From NCBI GenBank assembly GCA_903892415.1, contig CAITIQ010000344.1, forward strand, positions 186,001 through 250,000: a DNA stretch of 64,000 nucleotides, in the 5' to 3' direction. Position 1 is the stretch's first letter, and every line of letters begins with the position of its first letter. Source of the stretch: an uncultured delta proteobacterium (GTDB taxonomy: Bacteria; Myxococcota_A; Polyangia; Polyangiales; Polyangiaceae). The notes under the pieces are model-generated. The model had not been told where the DNA came from. It did not search any database and saw only the letters and a program-made list of their open reading frames with translations. This document shows, one piece after another, positions 26,951-35,345 of this stretch. A program made the position numbers and the translations under genes.

Positions 26951-27684
26951 AGAGCATGTGGCAGTCACGAGCGACCCTGGCGCTGTTGGTTGGCGCGTTT
27001 CTCGGCGCCACAGGGTGCTCCACCACCAAGGTCAGTCTGAGAGAAGGTCCACGTGAGTACGTGGCGACCGACTACGAGGACGTGCTCGAAAACTGGACGC
27101 GCTCGAGTGATCTCATCACCCTGCGAGACCTCGACAATCTGCTCAAGCCAACGGCGACGTTCGAGTCATGGGACTTTCGTTGGTCGTACGTGATTCGCTA
27201 CGTGGACGACTACCGCGTCACGGTGGATCAGCGGAAAAAGCTGCTCGACTCGACGCTGGCAGAGACGAAAGACGCGCATCACTTCTTCGTGGCGATCACT
27301 GGCGGGGAGCGTCGTCAGAATGATCTGACCAAACCGGATAGCGCTTGGATCGTCCGACTGATCGACAGCACCGGCAATGAAGTCGCTCCCAACGACATCA
27401 AGCTGATCAAGCGACCCAACGCGATCGAGCGCACCTACTACCCCTACATAACGGTGTTTCACCAGGTGTTCCGCATCCGCTTTCCGCGCGCCAACGTGGA
27501 TGGCAAGCCTTCGATCGCGCCCAATGCCGAGTGGTTTGGCCTGCGCTTCGCTGGAGCCCAAGGCTCGACCGAGCTCGTGTGGGACATGGATCTAGACGAG
27601 CCACGAACAACGGGCCCGGCGACGACCGTCCCAGCCCAGCCAGCCCCCGCGCAAGAAGCTACTGAAGGATCTCCTGCGCAGTAA
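26947..27684 (+). CDS. Lipoprotein of unknown function
   Basis: A 245-residue protein starting at a GTG that overlaps the previous stop by 4 bp (GTGA), so it is probably translationally coupled; an ATG lies 9 bp further in. The signal ends in the lipobox LGATGC. The mature domain starts with helical DYEDVLENWTRSSDLITLRDL, then strand-rich WDFRWSYVIRYVDDYRV and YYPYITVFHQVFRIRFP. The C-terminus is Pro/Ala/Glu-rich. No known family is recognised. As the third gene of the protease/barrel/lipoprotein operon it could be an outer-membrane accessory of the barrel-like protein. Confidence 0.75.
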   Translation: MKSMWQSRATLALLVGAFLGATGCSTTKVSLREGPREYVATDYEDVLENWTRSSDLITLRDLDNLLKPTATFESWDFRWSYVIRYVDDYRVTVDQRKKLLDSTLAETKDAHHFFVAITGGERRQNDLTKPDSAWIVRLIDSTGNEVAPNDIKLIKRPNAIERTYYPYITVFHQVFRIRFPRANVDGKPSIAPNAEWFGLRFAGAQGSTELVWDMDLDEPRTTGPATTVPAQPAPAQEATEGSPAQ

Positions 27685-27685
27685 C

Positions 27686-30157
27686 TCAGGAGATTCGTAG
27701 CAACTCAAGCAAGGTTGGGAGCACCGAGAAGAGCTCAACCGTGCCCATGCGCGTCGCCGTAAGCACCACGGCGCCCTCGCTGCCAGCCACCAAATCTCCG
27801 GATAGCGCACCGCCCTCCAACGCGAGTTGCGGCAGAACGAAATCGCCAGCGCCGAACTCGCTGCCATCAGCGAGCTCAAGGGTGCCGGAGCCGACGACGG
27901 TGAGCCCCGGAAGCTCAGCACCACCTGCGACGAACACTGTGCCCGCCGCGATCGACCGGGCAGCCATCCGTTCGAGCGCAGCAAAGCGACTGCTCTCGTC
28001 GAGATCGCCGAGCGGTCCCATGGTTGAACCGGCAAGGGCTGAGAGGCGATCCGAAATCCGTACGAGCTCGTCACGCACCAATGAAGCGTTGGCCAGCGCC
28101 GCGTCTAACGCCGCGCGATCCCACGTCGCAAAACTGGACGCGGAGGTGGCAACCACTCGAATCCTGGTCGCATCCGAACGACTCACCAGCGAAGGCGCTA
28201 GCGCACCAACTTGCACATGGTATGCAGCTGCATCCGACACGGTGGCGCAGACCACAGCGGAGCCGTTCAGCAGCAGGATGGCCCCTGTTGCAGCGACCTC
28301 CTCCTCCGCGCCGAGTTCGACGATGCGTGCTTTTTCCAAGAGCACGCCAAAGGCCGCGGGTGTGAGCTCCGCAAGACCTTCCACCGACTCGAGTGCGACG
28401 TCGTGAAGCTTGAATGAAGCCGGTGGAGCTGGCGGTGGCGCCGGTGTGGAGGGTGCTGGCGCTGCCACCGGGGTGGGCGGCGCAACCGGGGCGGGCGGCG
28501 CAACCGGGGCGGGCGGCGCAACTGGGGCGGGCGGCGCAACTGGGGTGGGCGGCGCAACTGGGGCGGGCGGCGCAACTGGGGCGGGCGGCGCGGCCGATTC
28601 CTTACGCGACGCTGGAGCTGGAACGGGTGCGGGCTCGGCCGAAGCGGTGGGCGGGCGCGAAAGCGGACCAACCGGAGGCTCTGCGCTCGATGCCGCAGGG
28701 AACGCTGGGGCCGGCTCGCTCAAACGACGAGAAACAGCAGCCAGCGACGCAACCTCGGGAGCCACTGGGGTTGCATCGATCAACGCTGGAGCCAACGGCG
28801 GATCTTCAGCGGGCGGCGCCACGGTGGGGCGGGCAGGCAGCGGCAGCCGCGGCTGTACCGTTGGTCGCCGCGCAGCGGGCAGCGTGGCCGGCGGCGGCTC
28901 ACTTCGATCTTCGCCTGGCGCGCGCGCAACGAACGGAGGTGGCACGCTTTTCCGGTCACCCTGACTCGGCGGCCCAATCGAAGGAGAGCGCGGCTGGATC
29001 GTTGGCCGGCGTGGAGGAGGGGGCCGGGCGGGGCTTTGCTCTGCAGCACCAACCGATTTGTTGTCAGCAGCAACCTCAGGCTTCGCTTCAACCGGCCTCG
29101 GCTCGGCTCGCTTTGACTCGGGAGCCGCTTGCTTTGACTCGGGAGCGCCTTGTTTCTCGGGAGCAGACTCCGCCCGTGACGCAGCCTCGAGAGCGGCCTC
29201 GGAAGCGCGTTTGCTCTCGGGGCTCTCCGGAATAGCGGCCAGGATCGTTCCGGGAAAGGTGCCGGAGCGCTTTGGCGGGGGCGGAGGCGGTTTGCGCTTG
29301 AGCGTAACTTCGAGCGGAGGGGCCGAAGTCAGCACGTCAGCATCGTCAGGCGCCGCAACGTCGCTGCGATTGTGCACGGTTCGGGGAGGCGGATCGCTAG
29401 GCGGAAGATCGTCAGACCAAGGATCGAGAATTGGAGCTCGCGGTCGCTTCTTGGCCACCACTCGCTCGATACGCGCGGCCCGCTCGGCGTCAGCCTGGCT
29501 GACGGGCTGAGAAACCAAAACCGCAGGCGCAACAGGCTGGCCTCCAGAGCGCAGCAACGACTCATTCACGGTGGGCTTGCGAGAGGATTCGCGCGCGTCG
29601 TCCGCCAGAGCTCCCAGCTTCGAAGCGGCGGCCGGAAGCGTTTGAGCTTGGCCTCTTGGCGCCTCCGTGCGGGGCAGTTCGACGTTCTCGGGCGGGGTGC
29701 TCGGCCTTCGTGTGCTGGGGAAGGTCTGCATCGGCCGCGAGGGGGGCGCTTCAGCTTTCGATGCGTTCAGCAGATCTACCGGAGGCATCAGACGGAGGTC
29801 ATTGGTCTCCTCCTCCAGGAACTCTGGCTCGATCTCCATGGTCGGCTGCGGCTGCCTGCCCAACCTTTGGACCTCGGGTTGCTGCACACCCTCGCGTGCG
29901 GGCTCCTCAGTCGCAGCGGGCGCGATTCGAGGCGACGGAATCAACCAATGGTCGAGGTCTGCCGCATTCTTTTTGAGGGACTCGGCGCGAGCCTGATTGC
30001 CGGCTGACAAAGCGGCGTCCGACGCACGGCGCAGCCACACCAGCGCCTCTTTACGTTCGCCGCGGTTCCACAACGCTGTTGCGGTTTGAAGTGCCCAGGC
30101 AACGTCTTCAACGTCTTCAGGCAACGCATCTGGAAGGAGCGAGATCTCATGCCCCAT
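27686..30157 (-). CDS. Large Pro/Ala-rich protein with C-terminal cNMP-binding-fold-like domains
   Basis: An 823-residue protein. Residues 1-70 are helical and TPR-like (ALQTATALWNRGERKEALVWLRRASDAAL, in pieces). About residues 75-570 are low-complexity Pro/Ala/Ser/Glu with repeated arginine-rich motifs, including seven 18-bp repeats. The last ~250 residues contain two successive strand-rich units resembling the cyclic-nucleotide-binding fold (ARIVELGAEEEVAATGAILLLNG; AAGTVFVAGGAELPGLTVVGSG then FGAGDFVLP), but neither has the phosphate-binding Arg cassette, so nucleotide binding is doubtful. It ends 1 bp beyond the convergent lipoprotein stop. It is probably a cytoplasmic scaffold or sensor. 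Confidence 0.75.
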   Translation of the reverse strand: MGHEISLLPDALPEDVEDVAWALQTATALWNRGERKEALVWLRRASDAALSAGNQARAESLKKNAADLDHWLIPSPRIAPAATEEPAREGVQQPEVQRLGRQPQPTMEIEPEFLEEETNDLRLMPPVDLLNASKAEAPPSRPMQTFPSTRRPSTPPENVELPRTEAPRGQAQTLPAAASKLGALADDARESSRKPTVNESLLRSGGQPVAPAVLVSQPVSQADAERAARIERVVAKKRPRAPILDPWSDDLPPSDPPPRTVHNRSDVAAPDDADVLTSAPPLEVTLKRKPPPPPPKRSGTFPGTILAAIPESPESKRASEAALEAASRAESAPEKQGAPESKQAAPESKRAEPRPVEAKPEVAADNKSVGAAEQSPARPPPPRRPTIQPRSPSIGPPSQGDRKSVPPPFVARAPGEDRSEPPPATLPAARRPTVQPRLPLPARPTVAPPAEDPPLAPALIDATPVAPEVASLAAVSRRLSEPAPAFPAASSAEPPVGPLSRPPTASAEPAPVPAPASRKESAAPPAPVAPPAPVAPPTPVAPPAPVAPPAPVAPPAPVAPPTPVAAPAPSTPAPPPAPPASFKLHDVALESVEGLAELTPAAFGVLLEKARIVELGAEEEVAATGAILLLNGSAVVCATVSDAAAYHVQVGALAPSLVSRSDATRIRVVATSASSFATWDRAALDAALANASLVRDELVRISDRLSALAGSTMGPLGDLDESSRFAALERMAARSIAAGTVFVAGGAELPGLTVVGSGTLELADGSEFGAGDFVLPQLALEGGALSGDLVAGSEGAVVLTATRMGTVELFSVLPTLLELLRIS
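28463..28588 (-). repeat. 18-bp minisatellite, 7 copies, coding for a Pro/Ala/Val linker
   Basis: Seven consecutive 18-bp units on the pattern CGCAACTGGGGCGGGCGG (variants differ by one or two bases) encode Ala-Pro-Val-Ala-Pro-Pro repeats in the linker of the 823-residue protein. The unit size keeps the frame. Confidence 0.85.
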
Positions 30158-30261
30158 ATGGAACTCGGAAGAAGCACACGTATCACACAGCCTTGAGGAT
30201 GTGCGTCATTTGACGAGACTCGTGCGCAGACAACTCGAAGCCGAGCTTCACGGGCATAAAG

Positions 30262-30588
30262 TTACGCGGCTGCGGACTTCTTTACGCCGGAGCATGGCGA
30301 CCCTTGCTCCTCCTGACAGGCACGCGCACGTTCAGTGACTTCCGCAACGCCAACGGTAGAAGGCCCCTCGCCCGGCATGCGGCGGGCCAAAAACCCAATG
30401 AGCGTCAGCCCCGCTGCGCGTGCCTCGTGGGGGAGGTCACACTCGCGAAGGAAGCAAGCAAGCTCAGCAATAAGGCGCGTGCGATCGCACTCGGAACGCA
30501 TCGCCCGTAAATGAAGCAACGCGAGAACAAAGTCAAAGGGGACGTTGCGATTTGTGTTGCAATTGTTGAGAAGAGCGTGCTTCGGCAA
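30262..30588 (-). CDS. Small hypothetical protein
   Basis: A 108-residue frame that begins with TTG directly after an in-frame TAG; an ATG at 30501 would give a shorter 79-residue protein. The middle is amphipathic and helical (VLALLHLRAMRSECDRTRLIAELACFLRECDL), with five cysteines and a charged tail. I recognise no family. It is the only reasonable coding frame in the 512-bp space between the 823-residue protein gene and ftsK, and base composition there is a little less G/C-rich than in neighbours. The flanking 30158-30261 and 30589-30669 hold nothing I can identify. Confidence 0.4.
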   Translation of the reverse strand: MPKHALLNNCNTNRNVPFDFVLALLHLRAMRSECDRTRLIAELACFLRECDLPHEARAAGLTLIGFLARRMPGEGPSTVGVAEVTERARACQEEQGSPCSGVKKSAAA

Positions 30589-30669
30589 CTAGGCAAGAGT
30601 CATGCCCTTGCGTGAATCGGCCGGTTCACTGCTCGTGGACCACGACGCGAGCCCTCCACCGAACCGACC

Positions 30670-33441
30670 TCAGATCGGATCGATCAGGACTTCACGATCT
30701 TTTGCGCCGTTGGCAGGACCTACGAGCCCTCGTCGCTCCATCGTCTCCACGAGCTTCGCCGCGCGGTTGTAGCCAATTGCCAGCTTGCGCTGCAGCCATG
30801 ACGTCGAGCAGCGTCGCGTCTCCGCAACGATTCGAATCGCTTGGTCGTAAAGAGCATCGGCCTCGCCGTCGTCTTCGTCAGCGGCAGAGCCTTCCTCATC
30901 ACGTGGCTTGAGGATGTTCTCGTCGTAAACGGGCTTGCCCTGCAGCCGCAGGAAGTCGGTCACTTTCTGCGTTTCTTCTTCACTGATGAACGGACACTGA
31001 ACGCGTCGCACGTCGTTGGTGCCATTCATCTTGACCAACATGTCACCACGCCCAAGCAGATGCTCGGCCCCCTGCTCATCGAGGATGGTGCGTGAATCCA
31101 CTTTCTGGGACACCCGGAACGCCACCCGGGTCGGGAAGTTGGCTTTGATCATGCCCGTGATCACGTCGACGCTGGGCCTTTGAGTCGCCAAAATCACGTG
31201 CATACCCGCCGCGCGCGCCTTTTGAGCCAAGCGAGCCACGCTTGCTTCCACTTCTTTACCCTGCTGCATCATGAGGTCAGCGAACTCGTCGACCACGATC
31301 ACGATGTAGGGCAGCTTGGCGATCGGCTCGACGTCACTGCCATCCTTCGCCTGATCGACGTCGATCGAGGTTCCGTCGGCTGCTTGAGCAGAGACCTTGG
31401 TGACAGGCGGTTTGGGCGCCTTTGCCTCGCCGCGCAGCACCTTGGCGACGAAGCCGTTGTAGGTCGTGATGTTCTTGGTGCCGGCGTTGGCAAACAGCTG
31501 ATAGCGCCGCTCCATTTCATCCACCGCCCAACGCAACGCATTGGAGGCTTGCTTCATGTCGGTCACCACCGGCAGAAGCATGTGCGGAATGCCGTCGTAA
31601 GGCGCGAGCTCCACCACCTTGGGATCGATCATCAGCAGCCGCAATTCTTCAGGCGTTCGGCGGTAGAGGAGGCTCACCAGGATGACGTTGAGGCCAACGC
31701 TCTTGCCCGCGCCGGTAGCGCCAGCGACGATCACGTGCGGCATTGAAGCGAGGTCGGCAAAGTAGGGCGCCCCCACGATATCGCGGCCCATGACGCAGGG
31801 AAGCGGCGCCGCCATCTCGATGAAGCGGCGGTCTTCCACGAGCTCGCGGAAACTTACAGGCGCGCGCTTGGGGTTGGGCACCTCGAAGCCGATGCGGTTC
31901 TTGCCAGGGATCGGCGCGATGATGCGGACCTTGCGCGACAAGCCGAGAGCGAGATCGTCGGCCAGGCTCGCGACCTTCGAAACTTTGGTGCCCGCAGCAG
32001 GCACGACCTCGAAGGTCGTCACGGTAGGCCCGGGGTGAATCTCTTCGACCTTGCCGCTCACGCCGTAGTCGGAGAGCGTCTTTTCCAAGGCAACCGCGGT
32101 CGAACGAAGTTGATCGCCGTTGACCTCGAAGGAGCTCAGATCTTCGGCAGGGTCCAGAAAGTCGAAGGTCGGCAAACGGAAGCCATCACCAATCGCTGGC
32201 ACGACCTTGATGTCGACCTTCTCGACCTCGCGCGCGGACGAGGTATCGACGATCACGATTCCAGCTGCCGGGGCAGGCTCGACCGCGACCTTCGCTGGGG
32301 CTTCTTTCGCAGGCACTTCCTCGGCCAGCTCGGGCTCTGGCGTCTCCAGCTTTTCGGGCGTCTCCAGCTTCGCTTTGGACTTTGGCGCTGCCTTTATCGG
32401 TTCGCTCACCGGCTTCTTGGGAGCAACGACTTCCACCGGCATGATCGGCGAAGGCGTGGGCACGTCTTCGAACGTGACCAACTCGCGCTTCTTGCCGCGC
32501 TTGGGAGCAGGGTTTTCGGCTACGACCGCGGGCGGGGCTGGCGCGACCTTGGCCGCGAGCCGGGGCGCCGGAGCCGGAGCAGCAGGAGGTTCATCAAAGC
32601 TCGGCCAACCGGGCGAAAGATCGTTCTTGGCCCGGGGAGCTACTTTGCCGACGTCGCGGGTCAACTGACCGTCGACGTCACAAAGCGTCGCAATGATCGC
32701 CTCTTGGTCCTCTTCAACAATCGTTGGTACCGACGACGCCTCTTTCTTCGAGCGCTCCAACTCACGTGCCTCGATCCAGGCCTCGTGCAGCGTGCGCAGC
32801 CCAGCGAACCCGCGATCGGCGATCAAGTTTGCAAAACGAGCGGCCGTCTTCAGTGCCTCGATGAAGGAGAAAGAGGCGCGATTGATCAGAATCAGCGAAA
32901 TCAGCGTCACGCCGATGATGAACGAGCCCACCGCGCTGAACAGCGCTCGCATCAGCTCGCCCGCGAGCTCACCGATCGATCCGGCGATCGGCATCGCCTG
33001 GTGAATCAACGCCCCAGCGAAGGCGACGTGAAGCAGCGCCGCGGCCAGGGTGGCCACCGCTGTATCTCCCGCGATACGCAGCGCTAGTCGGCGGTGAAAC
33101 GCCCCATCCGCTCGCTCATTGGGATCGAGCAGCGGCAGCCCGATCAGGATCAGCTCGAGCGGTAGCAACCAAGCAACCGCGCCAACGGCCGTGACCAAAA
33201 GCTCGGCGATCGACGCACCGACCGGCCCGACCCAGTTCCGCCCTTCGATGTGGGGGCGCATCGGGTCGCAACGAAAGGAGAACAACGCCAAGGTCGTGTA
33301 CAGCGCCGTCGCAAACAGCAACACCGCCGACGCCTCACGGGCGAAAGAGTGAGCTGCGCTGCGCGCGCTGGCGGGCGAGGTCGTTTCGACGACCGTCGCG
33401 CCTTCACGCTTGGGTGCGGTGGCCAACCAGGGGATCTTCAA
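30670..33441 (-). CDS. ftsK: DNA translocase FtsK
   Basis: The septal DNA pump that segregates chromosomes at division, 923 residues. Four N-terminal membrane helices lie within about residues 36-187, followed by a variable Pro/Ala/Lys/Glu linker to ~410, then the alpha and beta RecA-like motor domains with Walker A GATGAGKS (574-581) and VIVVDEFADLM as Walker B. A C-terminal winged-helix gamma domain (IAETRRCSTSWLQRKLAIGYNRAAKLVE, in pieces) reads KOPS-like sites. The start is a TTG bounded by an in-frame TGA 9 bp upstream; no ATG is available before residue 61, which would remove the first membrane helix. Confidence 0.95.
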   Translation of the reverse strand: MKIPWLATAPKREGATVVETTSPASARSAAHSFAREASAVLLFATALYTTLALFSFRCDPMRPHIEGRNWVGPVGASIAELLVTAVGAVAWLLPLELILIGLPLLDPNERADGAFHRRLALRIAGDTAVATLAAALLHVAFAGALIHQAMPIAGSIGELAGELMRALFSAVGSFIIGVTLISLILINRASFSFIEALKTAARFANLIADRGFAGLRTLHEAWIEARELERSKKEASSVPTIVEEDQEAIIATLCDVDGQLTRDVGKVAPRAKNDLSPGWPSFDEPPAAPAPAPRLAAKVAPAPPAVVAENPAPKRGKKRELVTFEDVPTPSPIMPVEVVAPKKPVSEPIKAAPKSKAKLETPEKLETPEPELAEEVPAKEAPAKVAVEPAPAAGIVIVDTSSAREVEKVDIKVVPAIGDGFRLPTFDFLDPAEDLSSFEVNGDQLRSTAVALEKTLSDYGVSGKVEEIHPGPTVTTFEVVPAAGTKVSKVASLADDLALGLSRKVRIIAPIPGKNRIGFEVPNPKRAPVSFRELVEDRRFIEMAAPLPCVMGRDIVGAPYFADLASMPHVIVAGATGAGKSVGLNVILVSLLYRRTPEELRLLMIDPKVVELAPYDGIPHMLLPVVTDMKQASNALRWAVDEMERRYQLFANAGTKNITTYNGFVAKVLRGEAKAPKPPVTKVSAQAADGTSIDVDQAKDGSDVEPIAKLPYIVIVVDEFADLMMQQGKEVEASVARLAQKARAAGMHVILATQRPSVDVITGMIKANFPTRVAFRVSQKVDSRTILDEQGAEHLLGRGDMLVKMNGTNDVRRVQCPFISEEETQKVTDFLRLQGKPVYDENILKPRDEEGSAADEDDGEADALYDQAIRIVAETRRCSTSWLQRKLAIGYNRAAKLVETMERRGLVGPANGAKDREVLIDPI

Positions 33442-33604
33442 TGGCGTTCAGTGGTTTAGGTCTTCAGAGACGAAGCTTCTGCGCTGTTTCCACTAGAAGG
33501 CCAGGGCGTCCGGGGCCAAGTTTGCTTGAATCTCGCTGCAAGATTGCCCTACCGAGGGTTTCCCTTTATGTGGTGCTGGGGCTTCGAGGCTGGGAACTAC
33601 TCTT
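33442..33604. other. Divergent intergenic region between ftsK and the HEAT-like lipoprotein operon
   Basis: Part of a 275-bp gap that probably holds both promoters, though I cannot place -35/-10 boxes with confidence. A 9-bp stem with one mismatch (33590-33598 with 33611-33619) ends just beyond this stretch. A possible small gene begins at 33605. Confidence 0.3.
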
Positions 33605-33751
33605 GTGAGCAGTCCCCAGAGCCAACCCGTAGTCCGAGTTCCACTCAGGCAAAAAATCTTGGGCCTTTACGCACTCCACAAGTACGATGGCCGCTCCTTC
33701 GGGATGAACGACAAGAATGCGAAGCCTTGGCACTTTCGGGCGCCTCTTTAA
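33605..33751 (+). CDS. Possible small protein (48 aa) overlapping the next gene start
   Basis: A short frame beginning with GTG at 33605 and ending TAA at 33751. The product is Ser/Pro/Gln-rich at first, then has a well-mixed composition (VVRVPLRQKILGLYALHKY, followed by a stretch with FGMNDKNAKPWHF) unlike the Arg/Ala/Pro-heavy nonsense translations common here. About two thirds of its third positions are G or C, lower than true neighbours. There is no clear ribosome-binding site, and it overlaps the next gene by 35 bp in another frame. It may be a leader peptide or chance. Confidence 0.28.
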   Translation: MSSPQSQPVVRVPLRQKILGLYALHKYDGRSFGMNDKNAKPWHFRAPL

Positions 33752-35336
33752 GCGAATCAATTCACTGCAACTCGTTCTGACCCTCGCGGGTTCGGGCGCG
33801 CTGGCGGTTGCTGCTCCGGGTTGCCGGGTGGACGAGCAAGATCTCGCCCGCTGGGAAACAACTCAGCGCGGCCCCGACAAGATCCGCGCGGTCGTTACTC
33901 ATGACAAGTACGAGTTGAACCTGCGGGTCGAAGCGGCGCTGTCGCTGATCCGCATGCCTGCACGCGGCGGGCGCTTCGTCGGCATCGACATACTCGTCGA
34001 GTCGCTGGGCGCAACACCCGCTGGAGATCGCGAGAAGATCGTGAACGGTCTAATCCCGGCGATCATCGTGCAGCTAAAGAAGGACCCACCTGCGGCACAG
34101 GCTGGTCAACCGGCTCCGCCGGATCCGTCTTTCCCTTACAAGGACGCAAGCTACGCCTTGCTCCTCGCGTCGGAGAACCCGGCGCTCGTATCGGATGAGA
34201 AGCTGCGTTCCGATTTGCGAGCAGCGCTGATTGAGTGGGCGATGAAAGACTTCGAGCGCCGGCTCGAAAATCGCAACCAGAAGTACGGCATGGAGCAGCT
34301 CATGCGCATGCTCGGCTCGGATGGCGTGAAGCAGCTGCCGGAAAAGGTGACGCGTGAGTCGCGTCAGCTCGACAAGATTGCGAGTCTCGTCGATGAGCTG
34401 GGCACGCCTTCCACACGCGAAGCGGCGTCGGCAAAGTACGTCGAGATCGCTCGCTGGATCGTTACCCAAGCCTGGATCGACGCGAAGAAGCCGTTGGTCG
34501 AGGCGGCCAACGCAAGCCTGCCCAAACCGCCGACAGCGGATGAGTTCAAGGCGCAGCTCGAGACCTACCAAGATGAAGAGTTCGCTCGGCTCTTGGGTGC
34601 GCTGAAGCGAGTTGGCGGGCGAGCGGCCGTGGACTTCTGCCTGGAGTACGCAGCCGACGGGAAGAACAAGAAAGAACGCCGCATGTTCTCCTTGGCGGCA
34701 CTGGAGCTGAGGCTCGATCCGAAGAACGCCGAGGACGTCAAACGCGTCTTCAGCATCGCCACGAGTGACGCTCCACCGGAAGTTCTCGACCTTGCGTTCC
34801 GCCGTATCAGCGAGATGCCCCGGGACGCCGTGATCGAGAAGCTCTACGAAGCCTTCAAAACCGACAAGTGGAAGGTGCGTCGTTCGGCAGCCTCAATCGT
34901 GCTGAAAATGGCGACCGAGACGAAACACATCGACGAGTTCTTCAGCAAGCTCCCGCTCGACAAGGAACCCAAGGGGTTCGCTCGAGGCGAGGCCATCAAC
35001 TACGGCGCGATGATCGGTGACGTGGCCAAACTCGACCACCGCGCCATCGTGGACAAGTACCTGCCCGAGGTCACACCAATCGCCCAACGCGTCAGCGCGG
35101 CGAGCTTCTACCTGGTGCACGGCAAACCCGATGACGTCAAAAAGACGCTTGCTGCATTGGAACTCGATAAGGTTCCGCTGCCGGTTTGCGACGCAGCGGA
35201 CGAGGAATGCAAGTGGACTTGCTACGTACCTAAGGACGGAAAACCGAGCGAGAGTGAACTCCGCGAGGTCAAGACATTCGGTGAATACGTCAAGCTGTGC
35301 GTTGAACCGGCAATCGCGGAGCGAGAGAAGAAGTGA
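33717..35336 (+). CDS. HEAT-like repeat lipoprotein
   Basis: A 539-residue protein. The N-terminus has basic residues, a hydrophobic stretch and the lipobox VAAPGC. The mature protein is almost all helical, with repeating pairs of helices (NLRVEAALSLIRM, DFERRLENRNQKYGMEQLMRML, RRMFSLAALELRLD, KWKVRRSAASIVLKM) characteristic of HEAT-type solenoids used as protein-binding scaffolds. It is tethered to a membrane, probably the outer. Its stop is 9 bp before the FHA gene, and that gene overlaps the transpeptidase gene, so the three form one operon, possibly devoted to cell-wall control. Confidence 0.8.
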   Translation: MRSLGTFGRLFKRINSLQLVLTLAGSGALAVAAPGCRVDEQDLARWETTQRGPDKIRAVVTHDKYELNLRVEAALSLIRMPARGGRFVGIDILVESLGATPAGDREKIVNGLIPAIIVQLKKDPPAAQAGQPAPPDPSFPYKDASYALLLASENPALVSDEKLRSDLRAALIEWAMKDFERRLENRNQKYGMEQLMRMLGSDGVKQLPEKVTRESRQLDKIASLVDELGTPSTREAASAKYVEIARWIVTQAWIDAKKPLVEAANASLPKPPTADEFKAQLETYQDEEFARLLGALKRVGGRAAVDFCLEYAADGKNKKERRMFSLAALELRLDPKNAEDVKRVFSIATSDAPPEVLDLAFRRISEMPRDAVIEKLYEAFKTDKWKVRRSAASIVLKMATETKHIDEFFSKLPLDKEPKGFARGEAINYGAMIGDVAKLDHRAIVDKYLPEVTPIAQRVSAASFYLVHGKPDDVKKTLAALELDKVPLPVCDAADEECKWTCYVPKDGKPSESELREVKTFGEYVKLCVEPAIAEREKK

Positions 35337-35345
35337 AGGTCGACC

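Noticed and set aside
28463-28588. Regular short repeats considered as a CRISPR array
   Set aside because: Units are contiguous 18-mers without spacers and encode a Pro/Ala linker in frame.
33442-33716. Gap before the HEAT-like lipoprotein gene considered for a tRNA or riboswitch
   Set aside because: No cloverleaf, CCA end or known riboswitch core could be drawn; only a single imperfect hairpin.
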